From Peltaster fructicola (taxonomy: Eukaryota > Ascomycota > Dothideomycetes): a stretch of 64,000 bases of DNA. Position 1 is the stretch's first letter; each line of letters starts with the position of its first letter. The stretch spans positions 3,100,001-3,164,000 of the forward strand of contig CP051141.1 in the NCBI GenBank assembly GCA_001592805.2, given 5' to 3'. This document shows, one piece after another, positions 22,801-34,688 of the stretch. Below the pieces are notes generated by a model. The model saw only the letters and a program-made list of their open reading frames with translations. It searched no databases and was not told the origin of the DNA. The position numbers were made by a program, and so were the translations under genes.

Positions 22801-23082
22801 GCGGAGCTCCATCAATTCGTATGTGCAATGCAGCCTCTTCTAGATCTCACCTATCTCAAAAAACCACGATCGGTCACACGGTTGATGCCCAACTCAGAAT
22901 GAGCAATCCTGAACCATTTCTTGGCATGCAGAGACAGTGTCGTTCAAAAAGGCAGTCTTGATAGTGGGGCGTTTCCCCCACCATGACGAGCATTTCGTGC
23001 ACGCACACAAGATCGCACATATACCAGCTCGCAGCTCTGCGCTAGAAACACTACAACAGGATACTTGGCAAGCACTCTCAAG

Positions 23083-24514
23083 ATGGCAGACGACGCAGCA
23101 GTTGGTGCGTGGCATTGTGCGCTGAGAACATACCCGAGACTAACTCGATAGCAGACTATACTCTGGCCAACCCAGACACGTGAGCACAATGTCACCAACT
23201 GCCACTACGAGCCTCTGACACGCATTCCAGCCTTACCAAGTACAAGACCGCCGCACAGATATCACAGAAGGTCCTCGAGACTGTCACTGGTCAGTCAACT
23301 CGCACTGAGGACAAAACAGCGATTGATGCCCAACAGGTTGGATTCAGGATGGCGCCAAGATCGTTGAGCTATGCCAGCGTGGTGACAAACTACTGGAGGA
23401 AGAAGTAGCCAAGGTATACAAGGGCAAGAAGATTGCCAAGGGTATCGCACATCCAACAACGGTATCTCCGGCCACATATGTCACACCATACACTCCTTTA
23501 GTCTCCGATGCTGAGGAGGCAGAGACCACACTAAAGGCTGGTGAGCCTGTGAAAATCCAGCTGGGAGCTCAAATCGATGGCTTCGGAACGATTGTCTGCG
23601 ACACTGTGCTGTGTCCACCAAAGGGCGGCACTGATGCCCCGATCACTGGACGCGCAGCAGATCTTCTCACCGCGACATACTACGCAAACGAGGTGCTCCT
23701 CAGGACGATGATGCCACCTGGATTGCTGGCCACTGGCACGGATGAAGAGAAGAAGAAGGCACAGTCGGTGAAGCCATACAGCCAGTCAAAGATCACGCAG
23801 CTGCTCGAGAAGGTGGTCAAGAGCTACGAATGCAATTTGGTCGAGAACACAACGATCTGGCTGTTCGAGCGCAACGACATCGAGAGCAAGAAGAAGATCA
23901 TACTTGCGCCAGGCGAGGGCGTGAAGGGCGAGGGTTTGCCAGAGGTCGGTGAGGTCTGGGGTGTTGAGATGGGTGTCAGTGTCGGCACTGGTAAGGTCAA
24001 GACACTTCCAAACCGTGTGACTCTTCACAGACGAACGACCACAACATATGGCCTCAAGCGACCAAGCTCGCGTGCCACACTGTCAGAAGTGCAGAAGAAG
24101 TTCGGCACGTTCCCATTCAGTCTGCGACAGCTCGAGGATGAGCGTGCAGGCAAGGTTGGTATCGTCGAGTGTGTCCGTGGTGGTGTTGTGCGAGCATACG
24201 AAGTCCTCGGCTCAACCGACAGTGAACCAGTGAGCAGGCTCTTCACCACCATCGCCATCACTAAGAATGGCGTGCAAAGACTGGGCGGTCCTCCAGCTCT
24301 CGACACAACAAAAGTCAAGTCTGACAAGAAGATCACCGACGAAGAGCTGCTGAAGCTTCTTGATCTGCCTCTCGGAAAGCCTGTCGGTGACAAGAAGAAG
24401 AAGCCAAAGAAGAAGAAGAGCAAGTCTGCCAAGAAGGCTGCAGCGGCAGCACCAACTAAGGACGACGATGAGGATGACGAAGATGAAGAAGATAGTGACG
24501 AGGATGATGAGTAA
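23083..24514 (+). CDS. EBP1/PA2G4-like protein, pseudo-methionine aminopeptidase
   Basis: Four exons: 23083-23104, 23152-23179, 23231-23289 and 23337-24514; 428 residues. The first three exons are only 22, 28 and 59 nt. Joined they read MADDAAV ADYTLANPDT LTKYKTAAQISQKVLETVTG WIQDGAKIVELCQRGD, the family's start. The methionine-aminopeptidase fold follows (IAHPTTVSP, LGAQIDGFGTIVCDTVL), with RTTTTYGLKRPSSR near the C-terminal lobe. The C-terminus is a lysine-rich stretch followed by an acidic tail (EDDEDEEDSDEDDE). EBP1 (Arx1-related) proteins bind the 60S exit tunnel and act in ribosome export and growth control. Catalytic activity is not expected. The call excludes Arx1 because the sequence is closer to PA2G4/Cdb4. 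Confidence 0.88.
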
Positions 24515-25143
24515 GGACTGACGATCATTCGCTCACCATTCAGGCAGCATTACCTCTCGTATGCGACGGCTTCGCGGAGATGCGATCGCATGGAAAAAGG
24601 AGCTTCACCATGGACCTGCTCAACAAGAGTACGAGCATATCTTCTACTCCTCCCAAGCATATAGTCGTATGATATGTGAAACAGCCATACTCCAAAGTGC
24701 GTTGTCCTCGCTGTCTCCGGAAAGGGGCGAGACAGAGACGGCGGTGAGGATCGCAACAGTATCTAAGGACTGTCCCTGGTAGTATGTTTCAATATCAGTG
24801 ATATGCATGCATCAAGAAGAAAGACAGCCAAGAGCCAAGGACTGTCATATGACATGTGTGCCTGATATAAGGATTTGGGATGTGGTGGTGTCTTGGGCTC
24901 GCCTTTCTTTCAAGCGGAAAGTCGAATCTTGCCCTTGTTCTGTGTTCGTCCAACGCCAACACTTGTATTATAAGCCAGCAAGACGCGCACTTCGCGTTGG
25001 ACTATCCACATAACATCACGTCGATAGGCTTCTACTGGACGCGAATCGCCCTAGGTTTGTCACAATACATCCATCGAGCACTCGAAGCAGCTTGCTGACA
25101 AGCAGATAACAGTGGCGTTTGCGGAGCCTAGGCCATCGTCAAC
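24515..25143. other. intergenic, promoter region of RCO1
   Basis: About 630 bases between two plus-strand genes. It holds the 3' end of the EBP1-like gene and the RCO1 leader. No gene or clear motif seen. Confidence 0.5.
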
Positions 25144-28100
25144 ATGCCCTCGGAACTGCGCGACAAGCGCTCCTCAGACGTAGGCAAGACGGCCGCTGTC
25201 AAGGAGGTGAAGAAGGAGAAGGTATCCGGCCCGATGGACAAATGGGTTGAGCCTGCCCTATCGTCGAAGGCGTCGTACGAGGATCACAACGGCGTGGCAT
25301 ACGGCGTCATGGAACACATGCAACCGCTCGGAGAGGCACCGAACGGCAGAGTAAGAGCACGAGTCAAGCCAGAAGGAGCACGCAAGTCACTTGCAGGGCG
25401 AAGTGCTGTCACTGCGCAGGCAACTCCTGAAGGTACACCACAGCCAACACAGACACGACAACAGGTCAAGGTTGAGCAGCCTCCAGCCACCGAACCAGTC
25501 CTGGTCAGCACAGTCGAGATGAAGGACACCGAGTATGTTCCTGACGCGACGAACGGGATCAAGAAGAAGGAATCCACGAAGAAGCAGCGGGCACCGAAGA
25601 AAGTACAGACAACGGGCAAATGGACCAAGTCTCGCAAGTCTGGAGAAGCCCCTGTCAAAGGCCTGAAGCCAGAGGACTGCACCGCGAGCAAGATCGCCGA
25701 GGTCATCGTTGAGGCAAAGCAGCGTGCAAATGCAGCAGGAAATCCTGAACTCGCCAACGCCGTCCAGGAGGTCTACAACGAAAGTCTACAGAAGCCGGCC
25801 CTGCATAATGTGCTGGTGAAAGTGCTATCACAGACTGCCAGTCCTGCCGACATGGAAGAGTTTCAGACATATGTCAAGGCTGCAAAACGCAGACTCAGCG
25901 CACGAAAAGGTGCTGAGAAGCGAAAAGCCAACGAGGACACAACGCGCAAGCTGGCTAACCCTGAAACAAACGGCGCTGCATCGAGCGACTCGCGACCATT
26001 AGCATCTGCTCCTGCTCCTGCTACAGTAAAAGCAGAACCTCATCGAGTACAATCACAGGCTGCCACGAAAGCAGTGCCTGCTGCTAAAGCCGCTCCTGTT
26101 GCCTCCGTACAAGCACAATCAAGTGCATCGCTTCGAAATTCCGCCACACCTCGTATCGCACCACCAACGACACCTCGATCACGGACCCGCAGGATGAACG
26201 ATGATTCCGAGCTCAGCGAGCTCACTGACTTCGAGGACGAAGATGATGTTGTCGTCGCTGATGCTCCACCTGTCACCAACGGTCGCGCATCTGTACGAGC
26301 AGGCGCCTCCAAAGCACAACCTGAACAAACCGATGAGGAAATGACAGATGCGCTGCCCAGCAAAGCAGCCTCGAACCGTCCGTCTGCTGCCGAAGTCTCA
26401 GAGCCAAATCCTCGAGAGCGAGCAGCGGCGAGAAAGTCTCGTGAGGCTTCGCGAGCGAGTCTGGCAGTGCCACAGAACAATCTCAAGCGCTCTTCGGAAG
26501 AAGCAGAACTCGACAAAGGTACAACACCAGATCCCGAGTTCTTTGCCAAGAAGCAGAAGCTTGCGAGCAAGGTGCAGCGTGACCAAAAGGCCGAAGAGAG
26601 TAATGTACGCACTGTGCGAGAGCCGCCGACTCGCAAGACTCGCGTCTCTGCGCGGACAAACGGCGTGAATGGCAGCGCTCGTCCAACAAGACAAACTCAC
26701 AAAGATCTCGCTCTCGACAATCTTTCTGACATAGGTTCACCTCTTTCATCGCCGGCATTATCACACAGGAACACACCTCCGCCTGTCACTTTGAAAGCAC
26801 GCACAGGGAAGCGTGCGAAGACCAAACAATCGTAAGTATCTACGGTCGCGCCACTGCGACTGCTCTTGATAGCATCAGGCTGACCATATCGCAGACCTGA
26901 GAAGAAGCAAGGACACGCGCCAGGCCCTCTGTCTGGCATGGGTGGCGCCACAGGATCACACAGCCCGATGGATATCGATGACAGCGATGCAGAGGTAAGA
27001 CAAGGCGCCATTTCCCGCTTGCAACACCCTAAACCTTGCCCTTCTATCTTGCTCCTCCTCTCCACTATGCACACTTGCACAATCCATCACTATTCATGAT
27101 TCTTCGAAAATCTTTATTCGAGGAAGCACTGCCAATACACACTGGCTTCGTTGTAGGATCACCAGTTGACAGTTCGCAGGGTTCAGCTCACGACGACTAC
27201 TGTTCCGCCTGTCGTGGACCAGGAGAACTCGTCTGCTGTGATGGCTGTTCAAATGCTTTCCACTACTTCTGTTTGGATCCTCCTCTTGCTGCCGACTCAC
27301 CAGAGCTGGATGAGCCGTGGTTCTGCTATCAGTGCGTAGCAAAAAAGCGAGCTCTCGGTGAGGCTCAACCGGAGAAGCAGCGTTTTGGCTTGTTCGCGCC
27401 ACTCCTTGCGAAGCTCGCCAAACGCAACCCAACCATCTTTGCCCTTCCCGCGGACATTCAGACTCACTACGAGGGTGTTGGTGCCGATAACGATGGCACC
27501 TTCATGAATGTGCCTCGGCTTGGCAGGAAGTAAGTTCTTTTTTGAGCGGTCAGCCATCATATCTCAGTACTGACTTTAGTGATAGGAAAGCAGGCTTTGG
27601 CGATCCTGTCGACCTCTACAAGCTTCGAGATGCCAAAGGCAACATCCTCTTCTGCTACAACTGCCAGTGTACATCTCAGGGTAATCGTCAGGTGGTACAG
27701 TGCGACGAGTGCAGTGCGCTGTGGCATCTTGACTGCCTCGACCCACCACTTGCCATCAACCCGTGCATCACTGGAGATGGCCGTAAAGTTGCAGAATGGC
27801 TGTGTCCTCTACATATCGACCACGAGTTGCGGCAGGTAGAGGCACGGCTCCTGTTCAATCAGCAACAGGGGCGAAAGCTTCATGTGCGCAAGCCGCGCGG
27901 CGCTAAAGTTGTCGAGACTTCCCTGCGTCGCGGCGTGAAGAACAACGGCCTTATCGAGATCAACTACGTGGACTCTTCCGATGATGAGTCCGAGTCTGAG
28001 TTCTACATGGACGAGGATCCTCATCGTGAAGAGGTGATCTTGAAAATTCCCGATACTGGCATCAAACTCGATTTCATCGAGAAGGTCAAGCAGTAAGTCG

Positions 28101-28489
28101 CCATGAGGTAGCCTATCTCGCACAGAACTAACACTTTTTACAGGAATCGTGTCCAGAACTACCACAACCATAGTTTAGAGAGACGAATGTTCGGCATAGC
28201 ACAAGGAAGTCGAGTGCAGCCAGTGGACACATCAGGCTTCGCCAAACTCAACCTACGTGAACAGCAGACTGCTCTGAATTTGGCACAGTTCGCTCAAGCT
28301 GACACCAATGCGGATCTCGGTTTGGGTAATGACAGTGTCAATACCCTGATTGCTGGACTGGTGGCTGAGGCACCTGCTCAGGTCACAGACAGTGCCGACC
28401 ACGAAGGAGCATCGAGATCTGCCGAGACGGATGAGCTACTGGCGTTACAGAAGCTCATCGCTCGTCGACTGGAAAGTCTGAAGGCATAA
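25144..28489 (+). CDS. RCO1: PHD-finger subunit of the Rpd3S histone deacetylase complex
   Basis: Five exons: 25144-26831, 26895-26994, 27180-27529, 27580-28092 and 28144-28489; about 998 residues. The N-terminal half is disordered and basic (PKKVQTTGKWTKSRKSGEAP). PHD1 starts near residue 604 (CSACRGPGELVCCDGCSNAF, then CLDPPL). A second, more divergent PHD follows (CYNCQCTSQGNRQVVQCDEC, then HLDCLDPPLAINPC). The tail reads YHNHSLERRMFG, then a helical C-terminus. Rco1 with Eaf3 directs Rpd3S to methylated H3K36 nucleosomes in transcribed genes. Intron 2 is long (185 nt), so its exact ends are the least certain; it may hide another short exon. Gene symbol is by homology to yeast Rco1/fission-yeast Cph1. 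Confidence 0.84.
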
Positions 28490-28694
28490 ATCCAGGCATG
28501 GAAGCATCAACGGCGTTACAAGGCATGCAGTATCGCCTCAAGGATCGCAGCAGCATGGAATACCCCTGGTAGAGATAGTCTCCCTACAACTGCAGCATTG
28601 CTGCTCTCATACGTGGCTTAGAGCTTTCAGCGTTTCATATAGCCAACTGCTATCTCAAGTGATCGTGTTCAATAGCCTCCATCACCTAGTCACA

Positions 28695-31190
28695 TCAACC
28701 ACGTCTAGCTCTGCCCTGTCTAGCTACCCTCTCTGAGACACGTTCCCTATGCGCGCGATTCCTCAAGTGGACCTCAAAATCTTCCTCGACTTTGCCAGGG
28801 ACAGTAGTGTAAACCTTGCCAGGGCAATCGTTGCAACGAATGCGAGGTGCATACATAATGCGAGTGCCTTCAGGAGGCGGAGCTCCTGGACCTAACGGTG
28901 GGTCCGGTCGGTGAAGCGCATCTGTAGCATTGTTTAAGCAGTACGGACGCATCAATGCTTCGAAGTCCGAGTCAGGATGTCGCCCACGCAAGTTCTTGAT
29001 GCCAGCTTGGAGCCAGCTAGGCGGAAGAGGCTGTCGTTGCGTCAACCTCTTTGTCGTGATCTTATCGTTGTTAACGTCTACTTACCGGAATATCATCAGT
29101 GTCTGGCCAATGCTCTGCATCAACGCGGCCCATCGAGTCGTACTGCACATTTCTTGAGCTGCCCCTCTGTGAGCCGTTGGCGATTGGCGTTTTGGAGTCT
29201 CGCAGGTTGCGTGGTGTAGGGACTGGCATGGTGAGTACGTTGTCCTTCTTGGGTGTGGCAGCGACTTGCTGCGCAACGACAGCAGGTGGTGCACTGGCAT
29301 AGCCAGAGAGTGGAAACTCGCTTGCTCGCTTCTTGGCTCGGTAGTCGTCCCACCAGGCTCGGTATCTCGCTTTGCTGATCCTGAGCCTGACAATGAGGCG
29401 ATCACCGTCGTCGACGATACTCTCCTCTCGGAGCATGCTGCGACGAGCACCAACACGTGTATCTTGTGGCGTGGCGAGCTGAATGTCAGGTGTGAGGATC
29501 GACCATAACCTGCGCGCATCGCTGCTTGTGCTGCTGAGGCTGCTCCACGCATACCTCGAGTGCGTGCCGTCCCAGCCGACATGATATTGTTTGCGACAGG
29601 CAGTGGTGACTCAGGTGTTTCCTCCTCAGATTCGAGGTCTGACGAGTCGATGTCCTCGTCCATGCCGCGAGCACCTGGTCGTCTGCCTCTACCTCCAGTA
29701 CGACGGGTCTTGGGTATGCCGGTGGTCTCCCACGTTTCAACAGCACCAGGGATGACAGTGTGCACAAAAAGTGATCGCACAGTGCGCTGACGCTCCTTCA
29801 GATCTGGCAAGGCTGGTCCACCCCTGCGGTTGAGCTGTCTCTTCTGAGCACGATGTTCTCTCATCATTACTGTCTCTGTGCGATCTAGCTCTGCTTCAGA
29901 CATCTCATACATGTAAGGAGTCCAATCTTTCTGAGATTGTTGTGGTCTGAAGCTCGAATGGATCGGCGCTGGCAAGAAAGCGTCTCTTACATCTGGATCC
30001 TCTACCGGTCGTCCATCGAAGATGTGGTTGGTCAACCACAGACTCTTTGTGTATTGATGACTCTGTTCACGAATGGAGTGCGCAATGGCTGTGGTAAACT
30101 CTCCACTCAGTGCATTCTCCCAAGCCATCTGCTTTGCAAACTCTTCTGGCGAGTTGTGCGGATTGTTGATGTCCCACTCGAATTGATCAACGAGAGTGAT
30201 ACGGCCGATGGTGATATGTAGCTTGATCTGAATGCGCATCTCATCGTCTTTGTACTCTGTATAGGGTCGTCCTGGCTCTAATGTTCCATCCTCAACAATG
30301 ATATGGGGATAGTAGTTGTGCGTCTGATCTTCGATTTCCAGACGAATTTGCCGAGCAACTTCAGGTATCACTTCATGAGGGATGCGTAGATCCTCGAGTA
30401 GATAGTCGGTGAACATGGCTGGTGATATGAGCTTCTCCTGTAGATTCCATGTGAAGGTGTCACGCAGTCGGAGTTTGTCCAGCTCGATATCCAATCGTAT
30501 GGGCACAAGCTGCTCTACCTGATCAGCTTGCTGCGCGTTATCCTTGCGCGTCATGCGTAACTGCTGTGCTCTTCGACCTTTAGGTGGTGCCCGCAAGGCG
30601 CTGTATATTATCGGTGGCAGTCGACCATGGACATCTGTCGTCGTGCCATTGCCATAGCCAGCAAACCCGCGGCCAAAGATGCTTCCAGGATTGTACTTGC
30701 GCGCTTGCTGTACAGGGCCCAAGTAGAACTCTTTCTCCCGTCGCTTCTCTTCGATCAGCTCACTGGAGCGCGTGTTTTGGTTGATGAGGTGACTGCCGTA
30801 CATGAGATCGCGCTGGATGATCTTGTCGAGCATGATCTCGTCGTGTTCAGTGGTAACAACAATGCCATTGGCTCCTCCTTGCGCCTGTGTTACAGGTAGT
30901 TGTGTGCCATCTCTTGAGCGCTTGCGACTGAGTTGAGGAGTTCCACTCGCAGGGCCGTTCGCAGCGCTATGGCCAGATGCAACGCTACCTACGCCTGCGG
31001 CTGCCATGGCTTCTTGTGCTCTCTGTTTTCCTTGCCGTATCGCGTCGCTGCTTTCCGCATTGCTAGCAGTAGTCTCACCATTATCAGTGCCTGGCGCAGG
31101 ACCTGGGACAGGCGTCGAACGAGCGCTGTTGTTCGCCGATACGTGCGCACTATGTTGGCCGTTCAGTTGCTGCTGCTGCGTGGACGCCAT
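28695..31190 (-). CDS. SNF5: SNF5/SMARCB1-family chromatin-remodelling subunit
   Basis: Three exons: 31190-29510, 29462-29086 and 29030-28695, about 797 residues. The N-terminus is Gln/Ser/Ala-rich. The region HLINQNTRSSELIEEKRR is followed by the SNF5 double repeat (first VPIRLDIELDKLRLRDTFTW; second IKLHITIGRITLVDQFEWDI). A basic region and the last exon (LPPSWLQAGIKNLRGRHPDS, then RIRCNDCPGKVYTTVPGKVE) match the C-terminus of fungal Snf5. Intron 2 (29031-29085) is GTAAGT...CGACAG; intron 1 near 29463-29509 is less certain (acceptor AAG). Snf5 is a core SWI/SNF subunit, Sfh1 its RSC counterpart; I prefer Snf5 from length and C-terminus. Tail-to-tail with RCO1, about 205 bases between stops. 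Confidence 0.85.
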
Positions 31191-32054
31191 GTTGTCGCGC
31201 GATGGAAAGGAGGTTGGGTCGTGTCGAGTGTTGTGAAGACGATGGCGCGTTTGAAGATCGATTTCGGCATCAGCTAGACCGGGCGAACGTCAGTGAGTGA
31301 AGAACAGAGTATACATAGGCTCTCAATGAGCGGCGGCTGATGGTCGCAAGTAGCTGTGCTTGCTATTGACGCGCGGATCAAAATGTAGCTGGCTGGACAG
31401 ACGTTGTTTCCGGTCGCCGTCGAGAAGAGGCAGGCGTAGCGAGCTTCGCTGTCGGCCGAGACATAGCCGAGCTCCTGGCGACCACATCGTTGTCGAACAT
31501 GAATCTGGCAGGCTATAGACAAACATGAGATTGTTGACTGGCAGAGTGAGGTGTATCAGATCAAAGATTGCCATCACGGCGCTTGCATTGAACAAATGCG
31601 TAGGCAGTAGTGTCATCGGAATCATGCGTCAGGTTGGCATGTGCTCTAGCGATCTCACCTGCCGAATCAAAATTACTCTATCACCTTCTTTGACGCGGCT
31701 CACACATTAGCCAAATATTAGGCATGATGAGGAAGCATACACTTCGCATTGAATGAGACCAAATGCATCACTGAAGGGCGCTTCTCCATCGCTGCGTTCA
31801 TTGTGGGAAAATCGCTCGCATTCATTATGTATGTGAGACTCGTACAGCATGTAGTCCAGCAAGCGTGAAGCCTCGTTTGCTGTCGTGTGACACCTGCACA
31901 TCGCAGCTCTGCGACGCCATGCAGGAGTAGAGGCTGGCATATCTTCAATCAAAGATGTTGCGCGGCTGGCTCCTGAAGTGTGACAATGTAACCAGTTGCT
32001 TCGCTCATCGTAGCGATCGTGTAGTAGAACTTGTCGATACAATCGTGGACACGC
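31191..32054. other. intergenic between SNF5 and VPS74
   Basis: About 860 bases upstream of SNF5 and downstream of VPS74, both on the minus strand. Several random-looking short frames; no gene or clear motif. It presumably carries the SNF5 promoter and long leader. Confidence 0.45.
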
Positions 32055-33210
32055 TCATAGCAGCGAGTCAAGTCGTGTGAATACGCTCAGGCATGCTGCG
32101 ACGACCTAGTCCTGCATTAGTCCCAATTGCGGAAACAGTGAATCTTCTTACCTCAAGCTGCAATTCTTTGTCCTTGGCACCGTTGACCTCGTCTCGTACC
32201 ACAGAGTCTAGGTTTGCGGCAACGGCAGCACCAGATCCACCGGTCCTCTTGCCAAATGGCCACTGGCTGTACTCTGCAAGTAACTCGTCTACTTGTGAGA
32301 AAGCTCGCTCTCGAGCTTCGTGGCTCAGCGTCGTTAATGCGTTCTCAAGAACATTGGCCGCATATGCTCCACAGAGCATGGCAATTGTGCGTAAATATCG
32401 AAAGTCCATGCCATCTGGGAGGAATGGTGATGGAGGCAGCACGACGGTTCGGGATGTGAGAACGGTACGCACACGGCGTCGTATCTCCTCCTTGGCACCA
32501 CCGTCTGCAACAGGATGTGTCGCCATGTCGAAGAGTAGAAAGTTGCGCTTCTCTGTACGCAGGATGCCCTTGTCCACGAGACCCTTGGCCAGTCGTTCTC
32601 GAACCTGCTTGAGCTGATATCCAATCTTCATTAGATTCCATGTTTCACCTGCTCAGGTTAGCATGCATTGACAGCCCTTACAAGCTGACTTACCACTCAT
32701 AAGGTCGATCCAGCTGCTGACGCTCATCTTTTCGCTGCTCTTCATCATTTTCAATGCTTCGTCCAATAAGACTTCTCCTGTGAGTGTTTCATCCACGACC
32801 TCAATGACACGGTCTGCAAGCGGTAGCCGTCTTCTCGCAGCGTCTTTCTGCATGCTGATTCTGCCTCTGAAGGCAAGCTCAATCACAATACATCCTCGGA
32901 GAGCATAGCTGATGTTATCGTTCCAGAAGCTCAAGTATCCCTGCTTGTCCTTCAAGCCCATAAGTAATATCTCTTCCATTAATGTGAGTTTCGGCTGCTT
33001 CTCGCGCTCTGCTGATGTGGAAAGATCTCGAGGATCGAAAGCGATCTTGTGGCCATTGGCGCCGCTCTCGTATGATGTCTCGGGTGCGCGGTCGTCTGTT
33101 GCTCGGTTTCGTGGTGCTGGTGACGCGACACGATCTGCTTCGTCGTTGGTAGGATCTGCTGAGCTCGATGCGCCAGCACCACGGCGACGTGTGAGGCCTG
33201 AGGAGGCCAT
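32055..33210 (-). CDS. VPS74: VPS74, GOLPH3-family PI4P effector
   Basis: Vps74 binds PI4P on Golgi membranes and retains glycosyltransferases by linking them to COPI. Three exons give about 354 residues: 33210-32694, 32648-32152 and 32105-32055. Motifs: [60 protein letters not shown] (junction at 32649-32693) and a [18 protein letters not shown] helix. The last intron (32106-32151, GTAAGA...ACTAG) is decided by homology: the final 17 codons read [16 protein letters not shown] then stop, which is the conserved C-terminus (QLEVVAAVLxVFTxLDSLL). Without this splice the frame would run on to a false stop at 32068. Cytosolic and Golgi-associated. Confidence 0.93.
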
Positions 33211-33813
33211 TGTGTTGCGGGTGTTTGTTGATAGTGTGTTCTGGAGTCTGAAGAGGTGCTGCTAGTGGTAGCGTGAGTGATTGCTGCAGGGTTGATGATC
33301 GACTCGTGCCAATCAACAATTAATACGAACACGTCAACAGAGGCCGGGAGGTGTAGTATAAGAAGGTTGCCAACAAATGTGCAATTGCAGTGTTCGCCCA
33401 GGAGTTGCAATTGCTGACTAACAGTAGCTCTGACCTCTTGGAGACTACTCCTGGTGTTGGGTTGGATCCTATTTGTGGTGGTGCGGACGGTCACGAGTGT
33501 GAGAGCTGAAGTTGGCGGCGCAAGTAGGCAGGAGGTTAGCGTCCCGTCGACTTCGCCGCACAACGATCTCGCGACACATATGGGACGTGAGAATGCGAAG
33601 GATGTCTCGATGCTACTATTGTCACACAACTACATGCGACCTCATGCAGCTTTGCATGGGGAAAAGGTGAGGTCTTGATACAATTCCGTGAATGGTGTTC
33701 GAGCAGATGACTTCGAAGATCCGCCTGCGCGCCCTTTCTTGGACTCCAATGTCTATGCTTGCCTTTCAGGATCCTAGCATGTACAGCGATGCTCAACGTT
33801 CGTCGTGTCATAT
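33211..33813. other. intergenic, VPS74 promoter region
   Basis: About 600 bases between VPS74 and the 3' end of the ACP gene. A long minus-strand frame here (to 33629) overlaps the VPS74 exon in another phase and lacks motifs. No gene seen. Confidence 0.45.
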
Positions 33814-34436
33814 TTAGTGAGCTGGTCATCCGTCAGTAATGGACCGCATTGCTCGAAATGCTGCTTACCATCTGGCTGGTTGAGGATGTATGCTACGGCC
33901 TCGTTGACTGCCAAAGGGTCAGCAATAGTCCTCAGAAGAAGCGTACCGCCTTAATGCTCACCACTGTGGATAGCATCCGCCTCCTTATCTGGGATCTCGA
34001 TCGAGAACTCCTCCTCAATGGCCATGACCACCTCGACGGTGTCGAGACTGTCCAGTCCAAGGTCTTTTGTGAAGTGTGACGACGCTGCAAGCTGTGGTCT
34101 GCATTAGCACATTTTCCACTGCCTGCCGTGTACGGGTACCTTAGATGGGTCCTGAACCTGCAACTTATCGTCAGTATACCATCGAAACATGCTCTTATCA
34201 TTCTTTCTAACCTTGTCGAAGTTCTTCAACAGATCCAAAATGCGACCAGTGACCTCCTCTTCATTCAGTCCTGCGCTAGATGCATAACATCGTACAGCAG
34301 CGATTCGTGTGATTGAGCTCGAAGTCTTGTTTGCAAGGAAGGGGGCAGGTGTTGCTCTCCTGATCACGGATTGCGATACGCGTGGAGCTGCAACTGTAAG
34401 AGCGCGCGAAGCACGCACGACTGCTGATCGGAACAT
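33814..34436 (-). CDS. mitochondrial acyl carrier protein (complex I SDAP subunit)
   Basis: Five exons join to 139 residues: 34436-34212, 34157-34140 (only 18 nt), 34091-33962, 33907-33869 and 33821-33814 (only 8 nt, including the stop). The start gives a basic leader ([20 protein letters not shown]), a mitochondrial targeting peptide. The core has the phosphopantetheine-serine motif GLDSLD ([20 protein letters not shown]) and [16 protein letters not shown], and it ends ILNQPDAH, the family end. ACP carries acyl chains for lipoate synthesis and binds LYR proteins that assemble Fe-S proteins and respiratory complexes; it is also a complex I subunit. All five exons keep phase. It is divergent from QCR9. 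Confidence 0.93.
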
Positions 34437-34688
34437 GTTGTCAATGATGATCGTGGAGGTGATTCGCGATTTGATGTGGATAGTCATTCGTCTTTTCGTC
34501 GCTGAACTGCATCTCAAGCTTCAGTGACGCATTGACCATGATTTTGCTGATCAGCCAATCGGCCAGCTGCCGTTTCACTCCGACAGTCTTCAAAGTTGAA
34601 CTCCTGCTGCCATTCTTACAACAAGCAGGTCATTGAACATCTCACTCGAAACGGAGAACATCTTGCGCTCTCTGCCAAGTGCATCAAA
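34437..34688. promoter_or_regulatory. bidirectional promoter of ACP and QCR9, with a CCAAT box
   Basis: These 252 bases separate the start codons of two divergent genes for mitochondrial inner-membrane or matrix proteins. A CCAAT box lies at 34555-34559 in the context CAGCCAATCGG, close to the HAP-complex binding consensus known for respiratory genes. The site and the divergence are seen; HAP control is inferred. Confidence 0.5.

Noticed and set aside
24025-24528. Minus-strand 167-codon frame rich in serine opposite the EBP1-like gene
   Set aside because: It is the mirror of the lysine/acidic tail codons of the gene and shows no independent signal.
26040-26636. 198-codon minus-strand frame inside RCO1
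   Set aside because: It is an antisense shadow of the disordered Ala/Ser-rich RCO1 region.
32979-33629. Minus-strand frame of 216 codons overlapping the VPS74 start
   Set aside because: It overlaps VPS74 exon 1 in another phase, is rich in His/Thr/Gln with no motif, and its upper part is just the VPS74 leader region.
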